Part shown: in pieces, positions 56,387 to 64,000 of the stretch
Numbering within the stretch: position 1 is the first letter of the stretch
How the letters are laid out: every line of letters starts with the position of its first letter
Source: a virus
Direction: 5' to 3' (one strand)
IMG/VR virus record: IMGVR_UViG_3300028423_001099
Span: 22,577-86,576 of that record
Length of the DNA: 64,000 bases
Program-made: the position numbers and the translations under genes
The notes under the pieces: generated by a model
Seen by the model: the letters and a program-made list of their open reading frames with translations, nothing else
The model's database searches: none
What the model was told of the DNA's origin: nothing

Positions 56387-57844
56387 CTACTTGTAATCCA
56401 CTTTGGTCACTGAGTGACGAAAGTTTTGTTCTCGATAGAATTGTTTGCGCTTGGTTAGATGTCTTTTACTGTACTTGAGATTGCTGGTTAAATCAACCAC
56501 CTGCACATAGTCTTTGTCTTTGGCTTTGCGGATGCCCCTGCCGATGCTTTGAATTACTCTCACAAAGCTCTTGCCAGGCTCTAGCATGATGAGATTGAAA
56601 ATTCTAGGTATATTGATGCCCACCGCTGCCACTCCATATGTGGCTACTACAACTTTGTTGTTCATCTCTGAAATATCATCATATTCTCTTTGACGATCTT
56701 TCACTTTCATGCTGCCACTCACAAATACCCAGTCTGGATTTAGATCCAAAAATGTTTCTCCGGTGGCTAATCGATCGATTAGCACCAGTGTGTTGCCTGA
56801 TGTACTCATTTCGTTGATGATCTGTGAGATATATGCCAGTCGATCTCTGTCAGTGGTCAACCACTTGAGCTCTTGCGCATAACCGTTGAAGCCCATTGGG
56901 CCATCCTGCAATTGCAGTATGCTGATATCTAAATCAGCAAGCACGCCCATGTCTTGCAGTTCTTTGCTGCTGAGATTACCTACCACAGGGCCCAGTGCAC
57001 AGGTACATGCCACTGCTTCGTGTTCGTCTTTGGGCACTGTGCCAGTGAGTCCCCAGCGTATAGGCACGTTGCGAAACATGCCGCTGAGTTGGTCCTTGAG
57101 CACATCAGCTTTGGCTTTGTGTACTTCATCAACCATGATGCATACCACATTATCAAGAAACACATCAAGATCAACTTCTGCTTCTCCGGCCTTGGTTTTC
57201 TTCTCTAGTACAGCCAAGCTCTGCCAGGTGCAGATAGTATGTGTCTTGTCATACTCTTTGCGGTCTCCGTAGAGCACGCCCACATCTAAGCCCAGGTTGC
57301 GATAGTCTTTTTCTGTTTGTACCACTAGATCCTTGTTGGGCACAATCACAATGGTTCTGCCATAACCTTCGCATCTATGGCTCAGTACAGCAGTGATCAG
57401 TGTCTTGCCTGCGCCTGTGGCTACTTCCTGCAGGCACTGTGGATTATCCAGGAAGCGATTGATCACTTCGACCTGGTACTCTCTGAGTATGATGGGCAAT
57501 CCTTCACTGGGGTGTCGCTTGGGCCAAGCCACATGCTCATAACTGGTCTGGGCCACAGTGTCAAATTCAAATTGCCACTGTGGACGTTGATCGTCGATCT
57601 CGATCTCATAGCCTTGACCTTGCACAATTGGCAGCAGTTTGTCTAGGAGATTGAGGTAACTACGTCCGCCTACATCGCAGAAACGCACACAGCCGTCCCA
57701 TCTGCCTAGCTTGTATGCAGGCATATGATAGGCGTAAGGCAAGAAGTATTTTACTGTGTCGCTGAGCTTGCGCCGTGTTGCAGCATCAAGCTCGCGGAAC
57801 CTCACATTTACTTCGTCTTTGATTTCCAGTATGCATTTGGCCAT
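56387..57844 (-). CDS. uvsW: UvsW-type recombination/branch-migration helicase
   Basis: This 485-residue superfamily 2 helicase unwinds R-loops and branched DNA and controls origin use in T4. It has an N-terminal DNA-binding region (FLPYAYHMPAYKLGRWDGCV), Walker A VATGAGKT (141-148), DEVH in MVDEVHKAKAD, GLTGTVP motif III and QSIGRGIRKAKD motif VI. The sigma70-like promoter has 17-base spacing and just 6 bases between TATAAT and ATG, so a leaderless mRNA is predicted. A strong terminator lies just upstream of that promoter. Confidence 0.95.
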   Translation of the reverse strand: MAKCILEIKDEVNVRFRELDAATRRKLSDTVKYFLPYAYHMPAYKLGRWDGCVRFCDVGGRSYLNLLDKLLPIVQGQGYEIEIDDQRPQWQFEFDTVAQTSYEHVAWPKRHPSEGLPIILREYQVEVINRFLDNPQCLQEVATGAGKTLITAVLSHRCEGYGRTIVIVPNKDLVVQTEKDYRNLGLDVGVLYGDRKEYDKTHTICTWQSLAVLEKKTKAGEAEVDLDVFLDNVVCIMVDEVHKAKADVLKDQLSGMFRNVPIRWGLTGTVPKDEHEAVACTCALGPVVGNLSSKELQDMGVLADLDISILQLQDGPMGFNGYAQELKWLTTDRDRLAYISQIINEMSTSGNTLVLIDRLATGETFLDLNPDWVFVSGSMKVKDRQREYDDISEMNNKVVVATYGVAAVGINIPRIFNLIMLEPGKSFVRVIQSIGRGIRKAKDKDYVQVVDLTSNLKYSKRHLTKRKQFYREQNFRHSVTKVDYK

Positions 57845-57850
57845 AGTGTT

Positions 57851-57879
57851 ATTATAGTTGGTTCGACCTGATTTGTCAA
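57851..57879 (-). promoter_or_regulatory. Sigma70-like promoter for uvsW, leaderless
   Basis: TTGACA (57879-57874), 17 bases, TATAAT (57856-57851), AACACT, then ATG at 57844. The predicted +1 is the A of ATG. This is a near-consensus promoter. Confidence 0.88.
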
Positions 57880-57881
57880 AT

Positions 57882-57913
57882 AAAAATCCTCCCGGTATGT
57901 TTCAACCGGGAGG
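57882..57913 (-). terminator. Rho-independent terminator after the AAA ATPase gene
   Basis: A perfect 9-bp stem (57888-57896 with 57905-57913) with an 8-base loop is followed on the minus strand by ATTTTTA. It lies 30 bases past the stop at 57943 and directly before the uvsW -35 box. Confidence 0.9.
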
Positions 57914-57942
57914 CCAAAATGGTTTGCCATTGGTGGGAGAAC

Positions 57943-58944
57943 TCAGGCAAACCGCTTCATACATGTGCTCTCTGCTAGTTCTTTCCAGGTATCTGGACTC
58001 ATTTGCTTGAGGTCTGCGATTTTAAGCACCATACGCAAACTGATCTCTCTGAGATAGTTTGCTTTTTCAACCATGAAGTCCACCACCTCCTGGTTGCCTT
58101 CTTTGCCAAAACCATACTCGTCCAGCATGCCGTCATGCACAATCTGGTTGATGCGCAGGAAGCGATCGGCCACACTGTCCATTTCTAGATCAATATAGTG
58201 ACAACGACTCATCAGTGCTGATAGATGATCCTGGATTTTCTTGCTGCGAACATTCTCAAAGTCCACGTTGGTGATAAAGATCACGCCGCCTTTGAACTCA
58301 AAGCGACCTGGAATGCCTTCGCGGCGCAGTGTGTTGCTCTCTGACTTCCAGCTGATTGTGCGTTTCTTGCCTGAGTCCAACACTGCTTTGAGCATGTTCA
58401 AACATACTTCATCAAATAGAATGCTGTCACAGTCATCAAACACCAAGATGTTGCCGGCGTCTGCATTGGCATACAGTGTTTGATACAGGCCAATTGGTGT
58501 CATTGCTCCTTTGACCACTTCAGTGCGAGCAGGCGTGTTGCTGAGCTTGCTCATAGCGTCATACTCTTCTAGGATACGCTCAACACCAAAACTCTTGCCG
58601 ACGCCCGGAGGTCCACTGACAATAAGCCCTCGCACCACGCTGTTGGCCACAGCATCAGTCATCTTATCTAATATGTTGAACCGTTTGCGAATACGATCCA
58701 TGGCCTCTTCTGGAGTTTCGTTGTTTCGCTGTTCTTCGGCTTTGCTGCCCAGCAATTCAACGGCCTCTTCTGAGGGCACGCTAACACGAATCGCATTCAC
58801 GTCAGTGTCAATGATGTCAGTTGGGTCTACTGTAACAAAAAGACCTTTTTTTCCTCTGGTCAATGGTTTGACCAACGGAAACACTGTGTTGTTTATTTCG
58901 GCGTTTCTGTAACGACCTTTGATAATCTTAACTTGTGCTGTCAT
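57943..58944 (-). CDS. AAA-family ATPase
   Basis: A 333-residue protein starting MTAQVKIIKGRYRNAEINNT, an SH3-like KOW-type region, followed by an AAA core with Walker A GPPGVGKS (111-118), Walker B ILVFDDCDSIL and a FITNVDFENVRSK sensor-1 segment. Similar ATPases are common in T4-like phages of the sea with no settled role. They are not gp44 or gp41. GGGAG precedes the ATG at 58944, and earlier in-frame codons lie in promoter sequence. Confidence 0.85.
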   Translation of the reverse strand: MTAQVKIIKGRYRNAEINNTVFPLVKPLTRGKKGLFVTVDPTDIIDTDVNAIRVSVPSEEAVELLGSKAEEQRNNETPEEAMDRIRKRFNILDKMTDAVANSVVRGLIVSGPPGVGKSFGVERILEEYDAMSKLSNTPARTEVVKGAMTPIGLYQTLYANADAGNILVFDDCDSILFDEVCLNMLKAVLDSGKKRTISWKSESNTLRREGIPGRFEFKGGVIFITNVDFENVRSKKIQDHLSALMSRCHYIDLEMDSVADRFLRINQIVHDGMLDEYGFGKEGNQEVVDFMVEKANYLREISLRMVLKIADLKQMSPDTWKELAESTCMKRFA

Positions 58945-58986
58945 ATGTGTTCTCCCACAAACAATATTATTCAAGTTGCATGTATA

Positions 58987-59014
58987 ACGATAGCACAATG
59001 CGCAAGTTTGTCAA
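58987..59014 (-). promoter_or_regulatory. Sigma70-like promoter for the AAA ATPase gene
   Basis: TTGACA (59014-59009) with TATCGT 16 bases downstream on the minus strand. The -10 box is weak. The leader holds GGGAG. Confidence 0.5.
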
Positions 59015-59034
59015 CCGTAAAAACCTCCCAAAAA

Positions 59035-59808
59035 TCAACAACTTAGCTCAAGCAGACTGTGTTTTTTGATATGTTCCAGCGTTTTTTCCGCAATTTTTGC
59101 CTGTGATTGATCCGATGTGTGATATCTACGAAGTGCGTCTGGATAGTTCTGGGGCAAAAGATCACTCAGCTCATTGTTTTTGCTGGTTACAAAACGTGGG
59201 TTTGATTTAGCAAAGTAGTCAGTGTAATCGTCATAGTTGTGTATCATAATCAGCAAATAGGGTATATTTGCATTTTCAAGTGCTTGCACACCACTGGATA
59301 TTATCCAGGCGTCTTGGTAACTCCGTATGTGTTCTGAATACAGATGCAGCAAATAGTTCTCAACTGCTTGCTGTTGTGCAGAATTTTTCACAAAGTCACA
59401 GCTCTTGTCGTCCACAATGTTTGAAAGTGTTTCGCTGCGAATGTTATTGTGATTGAATTGTCCATGGAGAACACTTAGGTCAGGACAATGGTCATACTTG
59501 AAATTGTAAACGCCCTTGCTGATGTCAAAATCATTGTTAATAGGATATTCAATTCTGCCCGCAGTGGTTGTGCCATAGATCACAAAATCCACCTGTTGGG
59601 AGATCATCTCATCAAGTTGCAGACGTATTGCTGTGTTGCTGCATCCGCCGCGGGCCAATGTAAAATAGTCGTAGCCCAACTGGTCAGCCATTATCTCAGT
59701 GTAGTGTTTGCCTCCGCTGTCCTTACAATCGTCGCGATCAGGGAGGTCTTGTGTGGCAGCAAAATAGCTATCGCCTACTACACCTAACACAGGCGTAGTC
59801 CTATTCAA
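59035..59808 (-). CDS. SGNH/GDSL-hydrolase-like protein
   Basis: A 257-residue protein with LGVVGDSYFAATQD as block I (GDSY), LARGGCSNTAIRLQ as the Gly/Asn block and YHTSDQSQAKIAEKTLEH near the C-terminus. The C-terminal DxxH dyad is not clear, so activity is less certain than for the two relatives at 9774 and 11739. TTG at 59808 is chosen because GGAGG lies 9 bases upstream; TTG at 59814 is the alternative. It lies among recombination genes, overlapping the next gene upstream by 8 bases. Confidence 0.75.
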   Translation of the reverse strand: MNRTTPVLGVVGDSYFAATQDLPDRDDCKDSGGKHYTEIMADQLGYDYFTLARGGCSNTAIRLQLDEMISQQVDFVIYGTTTAGRIEYPINNDFDISKGVYNFKYDHCPDLSVLHGQFNHNNIRSETLSNIVDDKSCDFVKNSAQQQAVENYLLHLYSEHIRSYQDAWIISSGVQALENANIPYLLIMIHNYDDYTDYFAKSNPRFVTSKNNELSDLLPQNYPDALRRYHTSDQSQAKIAEKTLEHIKKHSLLELSC

Positions 59809-60262
59809 TGACAATATCCTCCATGCCAGCTGTTCTCAGACGAGTGATATGCCCGATCTGCCATTGTTTGACATCTAGGCCTTTCATCACTCCCAAATAC
59901 TTGTTGCGCAACAAACTGAACTGGTTTGCAAGATGTGTGAGGTTGATCACACTGTCCTCACCGTCTACATATTTCTCAGCATCGCGGCTACTGAGCTGTC
60001 TATTATAGGTTTCTAGATACTTGCGAAACACCTTGCTTCTCTCTTTTTTGAGTTCAATGTTGAGAAATTCAAGGATTGCTTCTAGTTCTTGCAACTGGTT
60101 GAATCTATGCTCTGTGGTACCAGGCAATGCTGAACTTGATTTTTCTAGGCTGCCCTTGATAGCACACTCGTATTTTGCTTGTTCGAGCTCACGCTCAAAA
60201 TGCTCAATGCATTCAACAATATTGCCTAGATCCTCTGAAACTTTGTTGTACCAGCCTGCCAT
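59801..60262 (-). CDS. Conserved-looking coiled-coil protein downstream of uvsX
   Basis: A 153-residue helical protein starting MAGWYNKVSEDLGNIVECIE, with KKERSKVFRKYLETYNRQLS, then SRDAEKYVDGEDSVINLTHL and GLDVKQWQIGHITRLRTAG. I recall the same protein beside uvsX in other marine T4-like phages. Size, helical content and place would suit a recombination mediator such as UvsY, but sequence similarity to T4 UvsY is not convincing by eye. GAGGA precedes the ATG. Confidence 0.8.
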   Translation of the reverse strand: MAGWYNKVSEDLGNIVECIEHFERELEQAKYECAIKGSLEKSSSALPGTTEHRFNQLQELEAILEFLNIELKKERSKVFRKYLETYNRQLSSRDAEKYVDGEDSVINLTHLANQFSLLRNKYLGVMKGLDVKQWQIGHITRLRTAGMEDIVIE

Positions 60263-60283
60263 GTGTATATCCTCTGAGATAGG

Positions 60284-60307
60284 TCAAGCGGGCCGAAGCC
60301 CGCTTGA
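60284..60307 (-). other. Intercistronic hairpin with UUCG-type loop
   Basis: A perfect 10-bp stem (60284-60293 with 60298-60307) closes a CGAA loop on the plus strand, which is TTCG in the minus-strand transcript. No T-run follows, so it is not a standard terminator. It lies between two cotranscribed genes and could protect or process the mRNA. Confidence 0.75.
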
Positions 60308-60310
60308 TTG

Positions 60311-60541
60311 CTAGTCGTAGTCTTCCTGTTCGTCGTAGTCTTCATCCTCATCAAAGTATGACACAAGTGCAGCCTTCATAGCCGAATCAAAATCGTTTTT
60401 GTAGACTCCGATATCATCCAGGCCTAGATTTTCATCAAACAGCTCTAGAATCTTTTCAGCAATTTCCACCTGCTCTTTCTTGGAAATATAAGGCTTAACT
60501 GTGTCCCATACTTCTTCAAGCAAGGCAATTTCAGGACTCAT
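60311..60541 (-). CDS. Small acidic protein downstream of uvsX
   Basis: A 76-residue protein starting MSPEIALLEEVWDTVKPYIS and ending in an acidic Asp/Glu/Tyr run (FDEDEDYDEQEDYD). GAGGAG precedes the ATG inside the end of uvsX, with an 11-base overlap. Small helical proteins of this type sit at the same place in related phages, with unknown role. The stop is followed within 3 bases by a strong hairpin. Confidence 0.8.
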   Translation of the reverse strand: MSPEIALLEEVWDTVKPYISKKEQVEIAEKILELFDENLGLDDIGVYKNDFDSAMKAALVSYFDEDEDYDEQEDYD

Positions 60542-61631
60542 TCTCGATCTCCTCAGACTCTGATTGATTGTCTAGATCATCTGAATCATCTTCTGCTGAT
60601 TCGTCTGGTTGATGACCCCACTCGTCAATGATAGTCTGAAGTTTTTCTCCGGTCCAGCCTTTTCTGAACTCTTTGATGACTTCTCCTGTGACCGGCGAAA
60701 TATACTCAAGTTTATTGCCTGTTTTGTTTACAATGCCTTTGGCTTCAAACAACTCAAGCAGACCAGAATAAGGATTCATCCCTGTTTCATAGGGAATTTT
60801 TACCTGCACGCTCTCAAACGGCTTACTGTAACGTGTTTTCATTACCTTGCACGCTGCACGAATGCCTCGAACATCAGTTACTTTATTGCCTGCATCATCC
60901 TCTTTGAGCTTGAGTTTGCGCATGGCAACCACAATACTTGATGCATAGATAAAGCCTTGGCCTCCTGAGATCTTGTCATCGGGATCAAACATATCCTGTG
61001 AAGCATATGTGTGGTTGGTGCAAACCAAACCAATGGGATAAGGAGCAATCTGATTCACTGTGTTACGCACCAGTGCTGTGAGACTTTTGGCTTTGCGACC
61101 AAGGTCGCCTTTCATGTCGCCTTTGTTAAACTGATCAACATCTGTGGGAGTCAAGAGCATACCCAAACTATCTACAACAAACAGCAGTTTGGGCTGCTCT
61201 TCATATGGCAAATCTCCGTAGTTGCTTTTGTATTCCTTGACGAACTCTGACAAGGCCTTGGCCACATCATCAATCATGCTCACTGAAATTTTCAACAGCT
61301 TTTCAGGTGATGTGTCAACATCTAGAGCTTGAAGCCACTTCTCATCCAGAGCATTTTCTGAATCAAACAGCACCACTTGGCAACCTGCCTCTTGTGCATT
61401 TCTCACAATGTTTCCTGAACAGATAAAGCTCTTGCCTGAACCGGACTCTCCGGCAAACACACACACTTTGCCCAGCGGAATTCCTCGATCAAAATCGCCG
61501 GAAATTAGATAGTTCAATGTGTGATTGCCTGTGCTGATCCAATCTTGAGGATCATGAAAGCCTGCACTGATACCATCAATGCTTTTGGTAATACCAGTGC
61601 GAAACTTGGTTAAGTCAAATGGTTTTTGCAT
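60531..61631 (-). CDS. uvsX: UvsX recombinase (RecA family)
   Basis: A 366-residue strand-exchange protein. Walker A GESGSGKS is at 61-68, LLFVVDSLGMLLTP is Walker B with the L1 region, and GLVCTNHTYASQDMFDPDDK matches the L2/motif region. The C-terminus is strongly acidic (DESAEDDSDDLDNQSESEEI), as in UvsX. AAGGAGATC precedes the ATG. It follows gene 32 by 11 bases and shares its promoters. Confidence 0.96.
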   Translation of the reverse strand: MQKPFDLTKFRTGITKSIDGISAGFHDPQDWISTGNHTLNYLISGDFDRGIPLGKVCVFAGESGSGKSFICSGNIVRNAQEAGCQVVLFDSENALDEKWLQALDVDTSPEKLLKISVSMIDDVAKALSEFVKEYKSNYGDLPYEEQPKLLFVVDSLGMLLTPTDVDQFNKGDMKGDLGRKAKSLTALVRNTVNQIAPYPIGLVCTNHTYASQDMFDPDDKISGGQGFIYASSIVVAMRKLKLKEDDAGNKVTDVRGIRAACKVMKTRYSKPFESVQVKIPYETGMNPYSGLLELFEAKGIVNKTGNKLEYISPVTGEVIKEFRKGWTGEKLQTIIDEWGHQPDESAEDDSDDLDNQSESEEIENES

Positions 61632-61642
61632 CTGTGATCTCC

Positions 61643-62653
61643 TTAGGATTGTGCACGATTGCGAATCATAGCAAGAATGTCATCTGTGCTCTTCTTCTCA
61701 TCGCTGTCAGCCGAGGCCGAGGCTTCTGCTGATGGTTCTGGTGTTGGTTCTGCAACAGGCTCAGCCTTGGGTTCTTCTTTGGTTGCTGGCTCAGGCTTTG
61801 GAGCAGACTTTTGCTCTGGTGCCGATGTTGCTTGCACACCTGGCTGTGGAGCACTTGCAGGCACTTCAACACCATATGGCTTATAGAAGTTACCCCATTG
61901 TGCAGGATCATAGAGTTCGCCGTCTACGCTGGCTGCAAACATCTCTGAAATAACTGCATAGTGCTCTTCTGTGGGGCGGGCCGGCAAAAAGTCGCTGAGG
62001 GTGAATAGACCATGTTTGTCAATGGCTGCTAGCTCTTCTTCGTTGAGACTGCGCTCTTTGCGTGCCCAATTCGAAGTGTTATAGTCTGAGTACTTGCCTT
62101 TGGTTGTTTTGGTCAAACGAAAGTCAGTGCCATTCACATAGTCTGTGGGAATATTGTCCATGTCAGGATCCATCAAAGCAGCCTTGATGATGTTGTAGAT
62201 CTGAGGACCAATCACAAATCTGCGAATAGGATTCTCTGGTGCTTCTTCCTGCAGTGGACTGTCATGCACAAAGCCCTGAAAAATATAAGAACGCTTTTTC
62301 CAGTATTTGCGACCCATGTCTTCCAAACTTGGGTCTTTGAACCAAGGGCGTACTTCTGTGAGCACAGGACATGTGTCGCCATACATCTCGCCGCAGGGCA
62401 CTTGCACAGTGACTGGTTTTCTCTCATCGCCGCCTTTGACACCTGGAAAGGCGAGACGAATCATCTGTCGCTCTGCCCAAAAGAATGTGTTGTTAGGGTC
62501 GTCGTCGGGGAGGAATCTCAGCGTAACACTCTGCCCTTCTTCGATGTTCCAGAAGGGATAAATTGCGTTGTCGCCCTGTGAACGGCTGTTGTTGCCGGAG
62601 CTGCTGTTTTCCATTTGTGCCAGCTTGGCACGGATATCTTCTAGTGAGGCCAT
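61643..62653 (-). CDS. 32: Single-stranded DNA-binding protein (T4 gp32-like)
   Basis: A 336-residue protein that coats ssDNA in replication and recombination. Residues 1-20 are the basic cooperativity region (MASLEDIRAKLAQMENSS). The core has IYPFWNIEEGQSVTLRFLPD, and VPCGEMYGDTCPVL carries Cys that may bind zinc. The tail from ~265 is Pro/Glu/Ala rich and acidic before KSTDDILAMIRNRAQS. The ATG at 62653 follows AAGGAG. A longer in-frame start lacks family similarity. Both sigma70-like and late elements lie upstream. Confidence 0.95.
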   Translation of the reverse strand: MASLEDIRAKLAQMENSSSGNNSRSQGDNAIYPFWNIEEGQSVTLRFLPDDDPNNTFFWAERQMIRLAFPGVKGGDERKPVTVQVPCGEMYGDTCPVLTEVRPWFKDPSLEDMGRKYWKKRSYIFQGFVHDSPLQEEAPENPIRRFVIGPQIYNIIKAALMDPDMDNIPTDYVNGTDFRLTKTTKGKYSDYNTSNWARKERSLNEEELAAIDKHGLFTLSDFLPARPTEEHYAVISEMFAASVDGELYDPAQWGNFYKPYGVEVPASAPQPGVQATSAPEQKSAPKPEPATKEEPKAEPVAEPTPEPSAEASASADSDEKKSTDDILAMIRNRAQS

Positions 62654-62698
62654 GTTGTTTCTCCTTGTTTGCCATGTTTGCCTTGAAGTTGCTGTATT

Positions 62699-62727
62699 AG
62701 TATAATGCCTAGATAACACACTGTCAA
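62699..62727 (-). promoter_or_regulatory. Sigma70-like promoter for gene 32 and uvsX
   Basis: TTGACA (62727-62722), 17 bases, TATACT (62704-62699) on the minus strand. The leader of about 40 bases contains AAGGAG. Confidence 0.8.
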
Positions 62728-62752
62728 TAGGGTGACAGTGTGCTAACGTGAT

Positions 62753-62760
62753 TATTTATG
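62753..62760 (-). promoter_or_regulatory. Late promoter octamer CATAAATA upstream of gene 32
   Basis: A one-base variant of the octamer lies 100 bases before the gene 32 ATG, upstream of the sigma70-like promoter. It would allow continued expression late in infection. Confidence 0.5.
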
Positions 62761-62765
62761 CAAAG

Positions 62766-62794
62766 TCAAAAAAAAGCCCACACAAAGTGGGCTT
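62766..62794 (-). terminator. Rho-independent terminator before gene 32
   Basis: A perfect 8-bp stem (62774-62781 with 62787-62794) with a 5-base loop is followed on the minus strand by eight T. It ends the transcript of the gene at 62822. Confidence 0.9.
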
Positions 62795-62821
62795 GGTGTT
62801 GCATGGTCTGTGCAAAACAGT

Positions 62822-64000
62822 TTAGAAGATGTCGTATTTTTCTAAAAACATTTCGTAGGCATTTTCCACTGACTCTGTGACCGACTCGTGCACTTTTGCT
62901 TCACGAGCACTCAACAAACAGCTTTTCACTGTGCTGTAGTCAAAGTTGTTGAGACCTTCGCCGCTGCTGATTTTCTGACTGATGCCCTGAAGGTGATTTC
63001 TCAGCATCTCATTCTGTGCAGCACTGCCCAGCTGTGAAATTTGATAGCCCAGTTTAGCATACGGTGACCCAAAATCCACAGCATCATTTTCGCTGAGTAG
63101 GTCTTTTACACCTGAGAAAGTTTCCTTGGCAATTGCACTTTCCAGTGCCTGCTGATAGGCCTGTTGACGTCCTAGGCTACGACGAATGCTGTTCATTGCG
63201 CCTGCAACACGATCATCGAAATGTGTCTCAGTGAACTTGCTTTCTAGGTCTATGTCATCTTCGAGAATCTCTGTGCTCACATAGTCATCTAAACTTTCTA
63301 CTGCTTTAGCATAGGTTTTTACGCCTGACAGTTTGTTCAATGTGTTTTGAATATTGCTGATGTTGTTTTCAGCAAGATCCACATACTGTTGATTTTCTTC
63401 GTTGATTAGCCCGCGTCTGCGCACATACTGCACAAATTCTTTGAGCTTGCGTTGCTCTTGTGCCATTTCAGTGATAGCTGAGCCTACGCTGTCGTAGATC
63501 TCACCACCTTTGTTGATGTGACGAGCCATTGCGCGAGCGGCTTTGAGATTGTTTTCTGCCATTTTAAATCTTTCCTCGCCGCGCTGAATATAGATGCTGT
63601 GTATGTTTCTGCTACGAGCGCCGCGAGATTCTTCGTTGACTGGCCTGCGATGTTTTACCACAATCTTCACATTGTCTAGTGGCTGGTAACTGGTTTTGCT
63701 GCTGCCTGTCATGGCGCCAAATCCTTCTGCTACTTCTTGGTGACTTTCTACGGTCTGAGTGGTCATTGTGTTTTCCTCAGTGTTTTCTTTTTTGTCCTTG
63801 GGTGTCAGTCTACGACTGAATCTCTTGTAATCAAAATCCACAATTGAGTCTCGTGCAAGGTTTCTTAGCATTTCTCTTATTTGATCATCGTTGATTTTGT
63901 TGCTGGTGGATAGCTCAATGGAACGCTCGTCGCGATCAAACTGAACCAAAATTTCGCCGCCATCGGTTACAAATCGATCTGCTTCTCTGGGATCAATCAC
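62822..64000 (-). CDS. Large helical hypothetical protein (5' end outside window)
   Basis: At least 392 residues, with no clear start before the window edge (the first codon is GTG). It is Glu/Arg/Gln rich and helical (ARAMARHINKGGEIYDSVGS; QEQRKLKEFVQYVRRRG). RSRNIHSIYIQRGEERFKMA near residue 130 and the ending ENAYEMFLEKYDIF are notable. I recall proteins ending like this in cyanophages and other marine T4-like phages, of unknown function. A strong terminator follows. Confidence 0.8.
   Translation of the reverse strand: MIDPREADRFVTDGGEILVQFDRDERSIELSTSNKINDDQIREMLRNLARDSIVDFDYKRFSRRLTPKDKKENTEENTMTTQTVESHQEVAEGFGAMTGSSKTSYQPLDNVKIVVKHRRPVNEESRGARSRNIHSIYIQRGEERFKMAENNLKAARAMARHINKGGEIYDSVGSAITEMAQEQRKLKEFVQYVRRRGLINEENQQYVDLAENNISNIQNTLNKLSGVKTYAKAVESLDDYVSTEILEDDIDLESKFTETHFDDRVAGAMNSIRRSLGRQQAYQQALESAIAKETFSGVKDLLSENDAVDFGSPYAKLGYQISQLGSAAQNEMLRNHLQGISQKISSGEGLNNFDYSTVKSCLLSAREAKVHESVTESVENAYEMFLEKYDIF

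Noticed and set aside
57943-58944. AAA ATPase as clamp-loader large subunit gp44
   Set aside because: It has an SH3-like N-terminal region and a different sensor layout, and lacks the motifs expected at the start of gp44.
59801-60262. Firm assignment of the protein near uvsX as UvsY
   Set aside because: Only size, helical content and position agree. The sequence does not align convincingly with T4 UvsY by eye.

Overview
This window reads as part of the genome of a T4-like tailed phage (myovirus), most like those known from marine bacteria. The evidence is a set of T4-type replication, recombination and nucleotide genes: uvsW, uvsX, the gene 32 ssDNA-binding protein, the gene 41 helicase, the gene 61 primase, nrdA, nrdB, glutaredoxin and thyX. 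Coding is dense, with ATGA/GTGA start-stop overlaps, and T4-late-type promoter octamers (GATAAATA and one-base variants) stand in front of many genes. The host cannot be named. A lipoprotein, a signal-peptide protein and a PAAR spike tip suit a Gram-negative host. No tRNA, integrase, transposase or CRISPR was seen, and no gap between genes exceeds 300 bases.

Layout. 1-6170 (+): small proteins sharing the start MN(D/E)MRKL, a glycosyltransferase-like protein, a sulfotransferase-like protein and a nucleotidyltransferase-like fusion. 6231-7678 (-): a glycoside hydrolase family 6 (cellulase-type) gene behind a peptide deformylase. 7751-9555 (+): an unknown protein coupled to a radical SAM/SPASM enzyme. 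9557-16501 (-): glycosyltransferases, SGNH-hydrolase-like proteins, an exoribonuclease-like protein, a SprT-like protein and a PP-loop enzyme. 16521-19064 (+): a subtilisin-family protease and an unknown partner. 19045-24492 (-): PAAR protein, Sm-like protein, glutaredoxin, NrdB, a sulfotransferase-like insertion and NrdA. 24501-46041 (-): a large tail/fibre-type protein followed by a long series of unknown, probably virion-associated proteins. Many of these share a short N-terminal leader, and arrays of a 26-residue repeat lie at 39-42 kb. 46075-48425 (-): gp41 and gp61. 48464-51546: a virion-type protein, an unknown + strand gene, a DnaE-like fragment, a duplicated-domain protein and a secreted protein. 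51580-57844 (-): one apparent early transcript running from uvsW through a gp62-like protein and a glycan/sulfo-modification cluster to thyX. 57943-64000 (-): an AAA ATPase, an SGNH-like protein, a conserved coiled-coil protein, uvsX, gene 32 and the edge of a further gene.

Two promoter classes can be read. Sigma70-like promoters (TTGACA, 16-17 nt, TATAAT-like) precede nrdA, uvsW, gene 61, gene 32, the AAA ATPase and nucleases. The late octamer precedes structural or cargo-like genes, the deformylase/GH6 pair, the subtilase and the PAAR gene. In both classes several promoters sit so close to the ATG that the predicted transcript starts at the AUG, implying leaderless mRNAs. The most unusual content is the leader-bearing protein family with paired-cysteine, lysine-rich regions, the repeat arrays with duplication scars, the GH6 enzyme, the DnaE-like fragment, and the number of sulfotransferase-, glycosyltransferase- and SGNH-like genes.
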